Part shown: piece by piece, positions 17,291-25,829 of the stretch | Position numbering within the stretch: the first letter of the stretch is position 1 | How the letters are laid out: every line of letters starts with the position of its first letter | DNA from: Nocardia terpenica | GTDB lineage: Bacteria; Actinomycetota; Actinomycetes; Mycobacteriales; Mycobacteriaceae | DNA length: 64,000 nt | Assembly: GCF_013186535.1 (NCBI RefSeq) | Contig: NZ_JABMCZ010000004.1 | Location: forward strand, 372,001 to 436,000 | Direction: 5' to 3' | Translations under genes and position numbers: made by a program | The notes under the pieces: generated by a model | The model's input: only the letters and a program-made list of their open reading frames with translations | Told to the model about the DNA's origin: nothing | The model's database searches: none

Positions 17291-18058
17291 TCAGGGCGCC
17301 AGGGTGAGGACCCGCGGGCCGTCCTCGGTGATCGCCACGGTGTGCTCGGAGTGGGCGGTGCGGGAGCCGTCGGCGGAGCGGATGGTCCAGCCGTCGGGGT
17401 CGGTGACGATGCGGTCGGTGGTGCGGGCGAACCAGGGCTCGATGGCGATGGTCAGGCCGGGGCGCAGGGGGAAGCCTCGGCCCGCGGTGCCCTGGTTGGG
17501 GATGTGCGGGTCCTCGTGCATGGTGCGGCCCAGGCCGTGGCCGCCGAATTCGGTGTTGACCGGATAGCCGTGGTCGCGCGCGACCGCGCCGATCGCGGCG
17601 GACAGGTCGCCGATCCTGTTGCCGGGCACCGCGACCGCGATCGCGGCCGCCAGCGCCTCCTCGGTGGCGCGCACCAGCCGCCGGTCCTGTTCGGCGGCGG
17701 TGCCGACGATCACCGTGGTGGCGGCGTCGGCCACCCAGCCGTCGATGTCGACCGCCAGATCCATGGTCAGCACATCGCCGTCGCGCAGCGCGTAGTCGAA
17801 CGGAAGGCCGTGCAGCACAGCGTCGTTCACCGACAGGCAGACCGTATTGCGAAACGGGCCGCGGCCGAACGACGGTGCGTAGTCCCAGTAGCACGAGGTC
17901 GCGCCGCGCTCGCGGATGCGCTGGCGCACATGGGCTTCCAATTCCAGCAGATTGACGCCGACCTGCGCCCGCGCGCGCAGTTCCGCCAGGGTCTCGGCGA
18001 CGAACGCGCCCGTCACCCGCATCCGCTCGATCTCCTCGGCCGTCTTCAGCTCGACCAT
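17291..18058 (-). CDS. map: Type I methionine aminopeptidase
   Basis: Removes initiator methionine from nascent proteins, with two bound metal ions. The ligand set is complete: MDLAVDIDGWVADAATT (two Asp), GGHGLGRTMHEDPHI (His), TIAIEPW (Glu) and HSEHTVAITEDG (Glu). The substrate-side His is in VLHGLPFDY. The 255-residue length fits a type Ia enzyme without an SH3-like zinc extension. ATG 18058 follows CGGAGGTGG. It is divergent from a small XRE regulator across two palindromes, so this copy is probably regulated and may be additional to a housekeeping map elsewhere. Confidence 0.92.
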   Translation of the reverse strand: MVELKTAEEIERMRVTGAFVAETLAELRARAQVGVNLLELEAHVRQRIRERGATSCYWDYAPSFGRGPFRNTVCLSVNDAVLHGLPFDYALRDGDVLTMDLAVDIDGWVADAATTVIVGTAAEQDRRLVRATEEALAAAIAVAVPGNRIGDLSAAIGAVARDHGYPVNTEFGGHGLGRTMHEDPHIPNQGTAGRGFPLRPGLTIAIEPWFARTTDRIVTDPDGWTIRSADGSRTAHSEHTVAITEDGPRVLTLAP

Positions 18059-18074
18059 GAGCCACCTCCGTACT

Positions 18075-18090
18075 CGGTATTTAAATACCG
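18075..18090. promoter_or_regulatory. Perfect 16-bp palindrome, operator candidate
   Basis: CGGTATTTAAATACCG is its own reverse complement. It lies 17 bases before the map start codon, between the divergent map and XRE regulator genes. A related palindrome lies 29 bp away centre to centre. AT-rich sequence of this type is rare in this genome, which supports a binding site for the adjacent regulator. Confidence 0.65.
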
Positions 18091-18104
18091 ACGATAACAC
18101 TGGC

Positions 18105-18118
18105 GGTATTTCTATACC
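18105..18118. promoter_or_regulatory. Second palindrome GGTAT-N4-ATACC, operator candidate
   Basis: GGTATTTCTATACC has arms GGTAT and ATACC and shares the core GGTATTTnnATACC with the perfect palindrome at 18075. It ends 17 bases before the XRE regulator ATG, so one site faces each divergent gene. This suggests shared control and autoregulation. Confidence 0.6.
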
Positions 18119-18135
18119 AACCGTATGCTGGCGGC

Positions 18136-18399
18136 ATGGTTCGTCTGCCGCTCACCCCCACACAGGTCGAGGCCGGTCGCCGGCTCGGCGCCTTCCTGCG
18201 CGCCACGCGCGCCGACCGCGATCTCGGTGAGGTGGCGCGTGCGGCGGGCATCTCCCCGGAGACGCTGCGCAAGATCGAGACCGGCCGCCTGCCCAGCCCC
18301 GCCTTCGGCACCGTGGTGGGTCTCGGCCGGGCGCTGGACATCCCGCTGCAGGACCTGGCCGATGTATGGCAGGCCGCGGTGCTGGCGGAATCCGCCTGA
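18136..18399 (+). CDS. Small XRE-family helix-turn-helix regulator
   Basis: An 87-residue protein that is essentially one HTH_XRE domain: RRLGAFLRATRADRDLGEVARAAGISPETLRKIETGRLPSPAFGTVVGLGRALDIPLQDLADVW. The recognition region is SPETLRKIETGRLPSP. There is no ligand domain. It is divergent from map and is the obvious candidate to bind the two GGTATTTnnATACC palindromes between them. Family knowledge gives DNA binding; the targets are inferred. Confidence 0.88.
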   Translation: MVRLPLTPTQVEAGRRLGAFLRATRADRDLGEVARAAGISPETLRKIETGRLPSPAFGTVVGLGRALDIPLQDLADVWQAAVLAESA

Positions 18400-18540
18400 G
18401 CCGCACTCGTTCGACCATGGCTCCGGAGTAACGCCGCGCGCCAGGGTGCCATCGTGTTCGCGCTGGGCGCAACGCGGGTATCCGGGTATATGTGAGGGCA
18501 ACGAACGACTCCGGGGTAGACGATCGGATGGTGCCGGAAA

Positions 18541-19419
18541 ATGCCGTGGGCGCAAGATGTTCTACGGGAGGCGTGTCGGCGGGTGGGTCTCGACCCGTCC
18601 GGCGCGCGATTGGTCAAATTCACGAGTAACGCTGTGTACGAGCTCGTTTCGGCGCCGGTGATCGTCCGGATCCCGGGCTCGGAGGTGGTCGATCGGCGGG
18701 TGCCGAAGGTGATCTCGGTGGCCCGGTGGCTGGCGGACGAACAGGTGCCCGCGGTGCGGCTGGCCGAGGACCTGCCGCAGCCGCTGACCGTCGACGGACG
18801 GCGGATCACCTTCTGGCACAAGGTGATATCACGCGAGCCGGGCAGCACCCCGAACGGCCGCGAGCTGGGCATGATCCTGCGGCGGCTGCACGCGCTGCCG
18901 CCCCCGGGATTCGATCTCCCGCCCTGGCGGCCCCTGGCGCCGATCCGGGGGCGGCTCGAGGAGCAGGATCTGCTCTCGCCCGCCGACCTCCGATTCCTGG
19001 AACACAAGTGCGACGATGTGGAAGAAGGGCTCGAGGCGATCGAATACACGCTGCCGCCCGGGCCGATCCACGGCGACAGCACGGTCGGCAATCTCATCCC
19101 GAACGGACGGGAACCGGTGCTGTGCGACTTCGACGCGACCGCGCACGGACCGCGCGAATGGGACCTGGCCCCCGTCGCGTTCGGGAAGGTCCGCTTCGCC
19201 AGCACCACCGGCGATCACGAGCGGTTGGCCGCCGCCTACGGCATGGATATCCTTCGCTGGCAACACTTTCCGGTCCTGCGGCAGCTGCGCGAACTCCAGC
19301 TGGTGACGAGTGTGCTGCCCATCCTCGAGGCCAATCCGGCCCTCTACGATCAGTGGCGCCACCGGTTCCTCACCTTCCGCGCCGGGGACAACATCACCAC
19401 CTGGTCGCCGTATCGGTGA
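18541..19419 (+). CDS. APH-family phosphotransferase
   Basis: A 292-residue aminoglycoside phosphotransferase/choline kinase-fold protein. The Brenner-type catalytic loop reads GPIHGDSTVGNLI with the catalytic Asp, followed by the metal-binding VLCDFDATAHGPREWDLA. An N-terminal lobe precedes it, with VIVRIPG supplying the likely ATP-contacting strand. Such genes may phosphorylate antibiotics or small metabolites; nothing here fixes the substrate and resistance should not be assumed. The next gene, a TetR regulator, starts 26 bases downstream and may be co-transcribed. Confidence 0.83.
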   Translation: MPWAQDVLREACRRVGLDPSGARLVKFTSNAVYELVSAPVIVRIPGSEVVDRRVPKVISVARWLADEQVPAVRLAEDLPQPLTVDGRRITFWHKVISREPGSTPNGRELGMILRRLHALPPPGFDLPPWRPLAPIRGRLEEQDLLSPADLRFLEHKCDDVEEGLEAIEYTLPPGPIHGDSTVGNLIPNGREPVLCDFDATAHGPREWDLAPVAFGKVRFASTTGDHERLAAAYGMDILRWQHFPVLRQLRELQLVTSVLPILEANPALYDQWRHRFLTFRAGDNITTWSPYR

Positions 19420-19445
19420 CCGGGCGCACCGATTACAGTCGGCCC

Positions 19446-20051
19446 GTGGCCGAATCCTCGCAACGAGTGCGCAATCCCTGGGGGCAGGGGGAGCGGCTGC
19501 GGGGCGAGATTCTCGAGGCCGCCGCGCGGTTGCTGTCGGAATTGGGCGGCGAACAGGGGCTGACGATCCGCGGGGTGGCCCGGGCCGCCGGGATCGCACC
19601 GGCCAGCATCTACCAGCACTTCAGCGATAAGTCCGCGCTGGTGAAGGCGCTGATCGACTACGACGCGGAGCAATTGGCGGCGGCGATGGCCGCGGCCGAG
19701 GCCGAATGCGCGCCGGATGCGCTGCTGGATCGGGTCCGGGCGCTGATGCGGGCGTACTGCCGGTTCGCCCTCGACAGCCCGGGTCACTATCGGCTGATCA
19801 TCAACAATCGCGCGTACCCGTCCACGCGCACGGGTCCGATGCGGGAGATCGTGCAGCAGGGGATCGCCGCGTTCGAACGGTGCGAGCGCGCCGGAATCCG
19901 GCTGCGGGTGTCGCCGGAACGGGCCGCGATCATCGTCATTGTCGGCACGCACGGCCGGGTCGCGCTCTGGCACTCCGGCGGGGATGCCGCCGTGCAATCG
20001 GAGCTCATTCTGGACTTCGTCGACGAGCTCGTCACCCTCGTTGTCGAGTGA
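19446..20051 (+). CDS. TetR family regulator
   Basis: A 201-residue one-component repressor. The N-terminal helix-turn-helix is GLTIRGVARAAGIAPASIYQHFSDKSALVKAL. The rest is an all-helical ligand domain with LDSPGHYRLIINNRAYPS. GTG 19446 gives a normal N-terminus (MAESSQRVRNPWGQGERLRGEILEAA). It lies 95 bases upstream of the P450 gene in the same direction and is the likeliest local regulator of the P450 cluster. Target and ligand are unknown. Confidence 0.88.
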   Translation: MAESSQRVRNPWGQGERLRGEILEAAARLLSELGGEQGLTIRGVARAAGIAPASIYQHFSDKSALVKALIDYDAEQLAAAMAAAEAECAPDALLDRVRALMRAYCRFALDSPGHYRLIINNRAYPSTRTGPMREIVQQGIAAFERCERAGIRLRVSPERAAIIVIVGTHGRVALWHSGGDAAVQSELILDFVDELVTLVVE

Positions 20052-20146
20052 CAAGAGTCACACTCCACTAGTAGTTGGTTAGCGGAAGCAACTGGATTTA
20101 TCCTGGGTGAGTTAGTGAACGTTTGTTTGGTGATTTGGGGGTTCCC

Positions 20147-21346
20147 ATGCCCGAGACCGTGCCCACCTTCCCGATGCCGCGGGCCGCGCGGTGCCCGTTC
20201 GACCCGCCGCCGCAGCTGCGCGAGGTCGACGACGTCAGCCGGGTGCAGATCTGGAACGGCGAAACGCCGTGGCTGATCACCGGTTACGACCATCTGCGAA
20301 CCATGCTGTCCGACCAGCGATTCAGCGCCGACAACCGCCGGGACGGGTATCCGCACCAGTCCGAGTCGGTGCAGTCGCGACGCAAGACCAACCGCTCGTT
20401 CATCGCGATGGACGATCCCGAGCACGACCGACACCGGCGAATGCTCACCCGCAACTTCATGATCAAGCGGGTGGCGGCGCTGCGGCCGCAGGTGCAGCGG
20501 ATCGTCGACGAGCTCATCGACGACATGCTCGCCGGGCCGACACCGGCGGACCTGGTCACCGCGTTGGCGCTGCCGGTGCCCTCGCTGGTGATCTGCCAGC
20601 TGCTCGGCGTGCCGTACGCCGACCACGACTTCTTCCAGGCGTGCAGCAAGAAGCTCATCTCGCGGGAGACCCCGATCGACGAGGCGGTGGCCGCCAGCGA
20701 GGAGCTGCGCTCGTACCTGCTGGATCTCATTGCGGCGAAGCAGAAGACGCCGACCGACGACATGATCGGCGGGTTGGTCGCCGGGCAGCTGGCCAACGGT
20801 GAGCTGACCGTCGGCGAGATCGCCGACATGAGCGTGCTGATGCTGATCGCCGGGCACGAGACCACCGCGAACATGATCGCGCTGGGCACCCTGGCGCTGC
20901 TGGAACATCCGGACCAGCTCGCCGAGCTGCGCGACACCGACGACCCGAAGCTGATCGCGAACGCGGTCGAGGAGCTGCTGCGGTATCTGAGCATCGTGCA
21001 CGGCGGCCGCCGCCGGGTGGCCACCGAGGACATCGAGATCGGCGGGCGGCTGATCCGCGCGGGCGAGGGTGTCATCCTGGCCACCGACGCCGCCAACCGC
21101 GACGGTGCCGCGTTCCCCGATCCGGATCGCCTGGACATCCATCGGGAGGCGCGCCACCACGTGGCCTTCGGCTACGGCGTGCACCAGTGCCTGGGCCAGC
21201 CGCTGGCCCGGATGGAATTGCAGGTCGTGTACGGCACCCTGTATCGGCGGATACCCACGCTGCGGCTGGCGATTCCGTTCGAGGATCTGCGGTTCAAACA
21301 CGACATGATCGTGTACGGCGTCCACTCGCTCCCCGTCTCCTGGTAA
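20147..21346 (+). CDS. Cytochrome P450
   Basis: A soluble bacterial class I P450 of 399 residues. Landmarks are the I-helix oxygen-activation motif AGHETTANM, the K-helix ExxR in EELLR, and the heme-binding loop FGYGVHQCLGQPLAR with the cysteine ligand near residue 348. ATG 20147 is preceded by GGGGG; an upstream in-frame start at 20123 would add eight residues. A [3Fe-4S] ferredoxin and a ferredoxin reductase follow directly, so the gene set supplies its own electrons from NAD(P)H. The overall look is CYP105/107-like, but family and substrate are not determined. Confidence 0.93.
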   Translation: MPETVPTFPMPRAARCPFDPPPQLREVDDVSRVQIWNGETPWLITGYDHLRTMLSDQRFSADNRRDGYPHQSESVQSRRKTNRSFIAMDDPEHDRHRRMLTRNFMIKRVAALRPQVQRIVDELIDDMLAGPTPADLVTALALPVPSLVICQLLGVPYADHDFFQACSKKLISRETPIDEAVAASEELRSYLLDLIAAKQKTPTDDMIGGLVAGQLANGELTVGEIADMSVLMLIAGHETTANMIALGTLALLEHPDQLAELRDTDDPKLIANAVEELLRYLSIVHGGRRRVATEDIEIGGRLIRAGEGVILATDAANRDGAAFPDPDRLDIHREARHHVAFGYGVHQCLGQPLARMELQVVYGTLYRRIPTLRLAIPFEDLRFKHDMIVYGVHSLPVSW

Positions 21347-21357
21347 GGATCGAAGTC

Positions 21358-21555
21358 ATGAAGGTTGTTGTGGATCAGGACAAGTGCGTCGGCGCCGGAC
21401 AGTGCGTGCTGCTCGCCCCGGACGTGTTCGACCAGCGCGACGAGGACGGCATCGTGGTGCTGCTGCAAGCGAATCCGCCCGCCGAGCTGCACGACGACGT
21501 GCGGCAGGCGGCGCGGGTGTGCCCGGCGCTGGCGATCGAGCTGGACGAGTCGTGA
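21358..21555 (+). CDS. [3Fe-4S]-type ferredoxin
   Basis: A 65-residue ferredoxin that carries electrons to the preceding P450. Three cluster cysteines are visible: CVGAGQC near residues 10-16 and CPALAIEL near residue 55. The residue where a [4Fe-4S] protein would have a fourth cysteine is alanine or glycine (CVGAGQC), as in the P450-partner [3Fe-4S] group. The ATG lies 11 bases after the P450 stop. Its stop overlaps the GTG of the reductase gene (GTGA). Confidence 0.92.
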   Translation: MKVVVDQDKCVGAGQCVLLAPDVFDQRDEDGIVVLLQANPPAELHDDVRQAARVCPALAIELDES

Positions 21556-22685
21556 TCGCGGTCGTCGGCGCCTCGGCCGCGGGCCTGACCGCGGCCCAGG
21601 CGCTGCGCCGGGAGGGTTACGAGGGCCCGCTCACCGTCATCGGCGACGAGGACCGGATGCCATACGACCGGCCGCCGCTGTCCAAGCAGATCCTCTCCGG
21701 CGCTTGGGAACCGGAGCGCGCGGCGCTGCCCGCGGCGGTGGCGGCGGACTGGCTGCTCGGCGTGCGCGCCACCGGACTGGACCTGGCCGGGCACCGGCTG
21801 ACGCTGTCCACCGGCGACAGCCTCGGCTACGACAAGCTGGTGATCGCCACCGGTGTCACGCCGCGGCGGTTGCCGTTCGGGCGGTGTCTCGCCGGCGTGC
21901 ACGTGCTGCGGACGATGGCGGATGCGTTGGCGTTCAAGGCGGACCTGTCGGCGTCGCGGTCGGTGGTGATCGTCGGGGCCGGGTTCCTGGGCTGCGAGGT
22001 GGCCGCCGTCGCCCGCGGGCTCGGCGCGGACGTCACCGTGGTCGACCCGCTGCCCGCGCCGATGGTCCGCCAGTTCGGCCCGTGGGTGGGCGACTCGATC
22101 GCGAAGCTGCACGCCGATCACGGGGTGCGCATGCGCCTCGGCCTCGGCGTCACCGGGCTGACCGGTGCGGGGCGGGTCGAGGGCGTCGAGCTGGCCGACG
22201 GCACGGTGGCGCCCGCGGACGTGGTGCTCGTCGCCATCGGTGCGGTGCCGAACACGCGGTGGCTGGCGGGCAGCGGACTGTCGCTGACCGACGGCGTCGA
22301 CACCGACGCGCTGTGCCGGGCCGCGCCCGATGTGGTCGCCGCCGGGGATGTCGCCTCGTGGTCGCATCCGGTGTCCGGCAAGCGAATTCGGGTCGAGCAC
22401 CGGATGAACGCCACCGAGCAGGGCATGGCCGCGGCGCGCACGCTGCTCGGCAAGGGTGAGCCGTACGCGCCGGTGCCGTACTTCTGGACCGATCAGTACG
22501 ACGTCCGGATTCAGGCGTACGGCACGTTCCCGGCGGGGGCGGCGCACACCGTCGCCGCCGGGGAGGTCGGCGCGGGTCGGTTCGCGGCGCTGTTCGCGCA
22601 CGGCGGCCGGATCACCGGGGTCCTCGGCTGGAATCTGCCGCGCGACACCCGGCTGCTCCGCGCCAGAATCGGCGAGCCCGCGTAG
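21552..22685 (+). CDS. FAD-dependent ferredoxin reductase
   Basis: A 377-residue NAD(P)H:ferredoxin oxidoreductase of the putidaredoxin/rubredoxin reductase type. The FAD-binding Rossmann motif is VVGASAAGLTAAQALR at the N-terminus, a second NAD(P) motif is VVIVGAGFLGCEVAAVARGLG, and the C-terminal FAD contact includes VVAAGDVASW. GTG 21552 overlaps the ferredoxin stop by four bases. Together with the P450 and ferredoxin it forms a complete three-component monooxygenase. Confidence 0.92.
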   Translation: MIAVVGASAAGLTAAQALRREGYEGPLTVIGDEDRMPYDRPPLSKQILSGAWEPERAALPAAVAADWLLGVRATGLDLAGHRLTLSTGDSLGYDKLVIATGVTPRRLPFGRCLAGVHVLRTMADALAFKADLSASRSVVIVGAGFLGCEVAAVARGLGADVTVVDPLPAPMVRQFGPWVGDSIAKLHADHGVRMRLGLGVTGLTGAGRVEGVELADGTVAPADVVLVAIGAVPNTRWLAGSGLSLTDGVDTDALCRAAPDVVAAGDVASWSHPVSGKRIRVEHRMNATEQGMAAARTLLGKGEPYAPVPYFWTDQYDVRIQAYGTFPAGAAHTVAAGEVGAGRFAALFAHGGRITGVLGWNLPRDTRLLRARIGEPA

Positions 22686-22701
22686 CGCATCGGCTGCGGC
22701 G

Positions 22702-24093
22702 CTAGGTCGCCTGGCTCACCGAGGACATGTGGAAGTCGGGGATTCGCAACGGGGGCATGGCCGCTCGGGTGAACCAGTCGCCCCACTCGCGGGGCAGCGT
22801 GGTCGAGGTGGTTCCGGCCTCGGTGGTCCGGCGCAGCAGGTCCAGGGGGCTCTCGTTGAAGCGGAAGTTGTTGACCGCGGCGGTGACCTCGCCGTTCTCG
22901 ATGAGGTAGACGCCGTCGCGGGTGAGGCCGGTGAGCAGCAGCGAGGTCGGGTCGACCATGCGGATGTACCACAGGCAGGTGAGCAGCAGGCCGCGGTCGG
23001 TGCGGGCGATCATGTCGTCCAGGGAGGCGTCCGCGCCGCCGGTCATCACCAGGTTGTCGCCCGGGGCCGCGACGGGCGCGCCGAATTCGGCGGCGTCGGC
23101 GCGGGTGTACATGAGCGCGTCGATCACGCCCTCGCGCAGGTAGTCCACCCGCCGGGCGGGCAGGCCGTTGTCGAAGACCGACAGGGTCTCCGAGGAGGTC
23201 GCGGCCGCGACGAACGGGCGATAGGCCAGCCCGGGGGCGGTCGGATCGGTGTAGAGGGTGAGCGGAATATCGGTGAGCCGCTCGCCGATTCGGGTGCCGC
23301 CCGCGCGGGAGAACGCGTTGTGGCCCTCCTGCGCGCCGCGGCCCTCCATCGTCCACGACATGTAGATCATGAAGTCGGCCACCGCCGATGGCGGCAGCAG
23401 CGTCTCGTAGCGACCGGCGGGCAGGTCCACGCGGCGCTTGCTCCAGTCCAGGCGGCGGTTCAGCTCGGACAGCAGGGCGGGGGTGTCGACATCGGTGAAG
23501 TCGACGGTGCTCACGCCCACCCAGGCGCTGGCGAGATCGGTTGCCTCGCCGCGCTTCGCGTTGATCTCCACCGAACCGGTCGGCTGGGTCCAGCGGCGGC
23601 GGATGCCGGTGGAGGTGCCCAGCCAGGTGGTGTGCAGCCGGTGGTGGGCGAAGCCGTAGAGCCGGTCGGCGGCGTCGAAGCCGGTGGCCAGATCGCGGGC
23701 CAGGTCGGTGAACGCCTCGACGCCGGTGGCGGCGGGCGGGGTGGCCCAGTCGACGTCGCCGTGCGCGTCGGAGGTGGACGGATGCAGCAGCGGCATGGCG
23801 TCGCGGGCCGGTTCGGCGGTGCGGGCGGCCTCCTCGCTGGCGCGCACCACCGCCTCCACCTCGTCCGGGTCGACGCTGGTGGAACTGACGCTGCCCACGC
23901 GCGCGCCCGCGCGGTCGCGGATGATCGAGATCACCGACCACTCCCGCGACACCGAGGATCCGTTGGTGGTCATGGAGTTTCCGGCCCAGCGCAGCGACGC
24001 CTCGTGCGCGTCGACGACGATCACCATCGCCTCGTCGACGCGCGAGGCCGCCAGGGCGAGCTCGACCACCTCGCCACCGTGTAGCACCGTCAC
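22702..24093 (-). CDS. TldE/PmbA-type metalloprotease-family subunit
   Basis: A 463-residue partner of the adjacent TldD-like protein. It has the PmbA fold (MTTNGSSVSREWSVISIIRD, SVEINAKRGEATDLASAWVGVSTVDF, ENGEVTAAVNNFRFNESPLDLL) but no HExxxH zinc motif, as usual for TldE subunits. The TldD/TldE heterodimer degrades unfolded peptides or matures some peptide natural products. GTG 24093 overlaps the stop of the upstream tldD-like gene (GTGA), so the two are co-translated. Confidence 0.85.
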   Translation of the reverse strand: MTVLHGGEVVELALAASRVDEAMVIVVDAHEASLRWAGNSMTTNGSSVSREWSVISIIRDRAGARVGSVSSTSVDPDEVEAVVRASEEAARTAEPARDAMPLLHPSTSDAHGDVDWATPPAATGVEAFTDLARDLATGFDAADRLYGFAHHRLHTTWLGTSTGIRRRWTQPTGSVEINAKRGEATDLASAWVGVSTVDFTDVDTPALLSELNRRLDWSKRRVDLPAGRYETLLPPSAVADFMIYMSWTMEGRGAQEGHNAFSRAGGTRIGERLTDIPLTLYTDPTAPGLAYRPFVAAATSSETLSVFDNGLPARRVDYLREGVIDALMYTRADAAEFGAPVAAPGDNLVMTGGADASLDDMIARTDRGLLLTCLWYIRMVDPTSLLLTGLTRDGVYLIENGEVTAAVNNFRFNESPLDLLRRTTEAGTTSTTLPREWGDWFTRAAMPPLRIPDFHMSSVSQAT

Positions 24094-25625
24094 TGCCCGG
24101 CCTCCGTCCGAGTATTGAGAATATTGACCCCGCGCACCAGCACCGACGGGCAACCGTGGCTGACCGCGGCCACCTGCCCAGGTTGGGCCTTGCCGCAGTT
24201 GAACGCGCCGCCCAGCACCCAGGTGGACGGGCCACCGACCGCCTCCATCGAACCCCAGAAGTCGGTGGTGGTGGCCTGGTAGGCGACATCGCGGAGCTGA
24301 CCGGCCAACCGCCCGTTGCGGATTCGGAAGAACCGCTGCCCGGTGAACTGGAAGTTGTAGCGCTGCATGTCGATCGACCACGACTTGTCGCCGACGATGT
24401 AGATGCCGTCCTCGACGCGGGAGATGAGCTCCTCGGTCGTGGTGTCGCGCTGGGGGTCCGGTTGCAGCGACACGTTCGCCATGCGCTGGATGGGCACGTG
24501 GTGGGCGGAGTCGGCGTAGGAGCAGCCGTTGGAGCGGTCCAGGCCCAGCCGCGGCGCGAACGCCCGGTCGAGCTGATAGCCGACCAGGACGCCGTCGCGG
24601 ATCAGGTCCCAGCGCTGCCCGGCCACGCCCTCGTCGTCGAAACCGACGGTGGCCAGGCCGAATTCCTGGGTGCGGTCGCCGGTGACGTGCATGACCGGCG
24701 TGCCGTACCGCAGGGTGCCGAGCTGGTCCGGGGTGGCGAACGAGGTGCCCGCGTAGGCGGATTCGTAGCCGATGGCGCGGTCGTATTCGGTGGCGTGGCC
24801 GATGGATTCGTGGATGGTGAGCCACAGGTTCGACGGATCGATGACCAGGTCGGTGGGGCCCGGTGCGACCGTCGGGGCTTTCACCTTCTCGGCCAGCCAC
24901 TCCGGGATCCGCGCGAGTTCGCCGTCCCAGTCCCAGCGGCCGTCGGCGCCGGTGACGTACTCCCAGCCGCGGCCCGCCGGGGCGGCGAGGGTGCGCATGG
25001 TCTCGAAGGCGCCCGCGGCCGGATCGACCGTGGTCGCCTCCAGCTGCGGATGCAGGCGCACCCGCTGCTGGGTGATGGTCGAGCCCGCGGTGTCGGCGTA
25101 GTAGGTCTGCTCCTTGACCTGCAGCACCGTCGCCGTCACGTGGTCGACGCCGGCGGCGGCCGACAGGCGCTGCGAATAGTCCTGCAGCAGCGCCACTTTC
25201 TCCGGGGTGGGGACCTCGAACGGGTCGATGTCGTAGGCCGACACCCACTGCGCGTCGCGGTAGACCGGTTCGGCGGCCAGCTCCACCCGCTCCCGGTTGA
25301 GCGCCCGCAGGGTGGTCGCGACGGTCACCGCGCGGCGCGCCACCTCGGCGGCGGTCGCGGGGGACAGGTCGGCGTGCGAGGCGAAACCCCAGGTGCCGTC
25401 GACGATCACGCGGACCGCGAAGCCCAGATCGGTGGCATTGCGCACCGCCTCGACCCGGCCGTCGCGCACGCGGATGGACTGCTGCACCAGCCGGTGCACG
25501 CGCAGGTCGGCATGGTCGGCGCCGGCGGCGCGCGCGGCGCTCAGCGCGGCATCGGCGAGCGCGGACAGCGGTAGCGCGCGGAACTGTTCGTCCACGACCC
25601 GGGATGCGATGCTCACCCGGAACAC
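24090..25625 (-). CDS. TldD-type metalloprotease subunit
   Basis: A 511-residue zinc peptidase subunit. The metal motif HESIGHATEYD (HExxxH) is intact at about residue 275, and the C-terminal GGAFNCGKAQPGQVAAVSHGCP is the conserved glycine/cysteine-rich end. It pairs with the TldE-like gene downstream. The start may be GTG 25625 or GTG 25616; neither has a good ribosome binding site. It is divergent from a TetR regulator with an inverted repeat between them. No peptide substrate gene is visible nearby. Confidence 0.86.
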   Translation of the reverse strand: MFRVSIASRVVDEQFRALPLSALADAALSAARAAGADHADLRVHRLVQQSIRVRDGRVEAVRNATDLGFAVRVIVDGTWGFASHADLSPATAAEVARRAVTVATTLRALNRERVELAAEPVYRDAQWVSAYDIDPFEVPTPEKVALLQDYSQRLSAAAGVDHVTATVLQVKEQTYYADTAGSTITQQRVRLHPQLEATTVDPAAGAFETMRTLAAPAGRGWEYVTGADGRWDWDGELARIPEWLAEKVKAPTVAPGPTDLVIDPSNLWLTIHESIGHATEYDRAIGYESAYAGTSFATPDQLGTLRYGTPVMHVTGDRTQEFGLATVGFDDEGVAGQRWDLIRDGVLVGYQLDRAFAPRLGLDRSNGCSYADSAHHVPIQRMANVSLQPDPQRDTTTEELISRVEDGIYIVGDKSWSIDMQRYNFQFTGQRFFRIRNGRLAGQLRDVAYQATTTDFWGSMEAVGGPSTWVLGGAFNCGKAQPGQVAAVSHGCPSVLVRGVNILNTRTEAGQ

Positions 25626-25711
25626 GCTAATTGTTCATGATCGAGTCGATCAACATCATTGGGGTGCAGGACTAGGGGGACGGAAGGCCTTGCGACTCAC
25701 CGCGACACGCC

Positions 25712-25742
25712 GTGCATATTTGCATCGACTGCAAACATGCAC
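25712..25742. promoter_or_regulatory. 31-bp near-perfect inverted repeat, TetR operator candidate
   Basis: The 13-base arms GTGCATATTTGCA (25712-25724) and TGCAAACATGCAC (25730-25742) match at 12 of 13 positions around the spacer TCGAC. The repeat lies between the divergent tldD-like and TetR genes, about 87 bases from each start. Its size and symmetry suit a TetR dimer-pair site. Confidence 0.65.
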
Positions 25743-25829
25743 GATATGCGGCATGGCACGGGGTGAACGGCGCGCAGCGACACGCTGCCTGCCGGATATT
25801 TGCCGATTCATGCCGTACTGTCTGCCCGC

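Noticed and set aside
18541..19419. Antibiotic resistance gene
   Set aside because: The APH fold alone does not show drug modification; many chromosomal members act on metabolites, so only the family is called.
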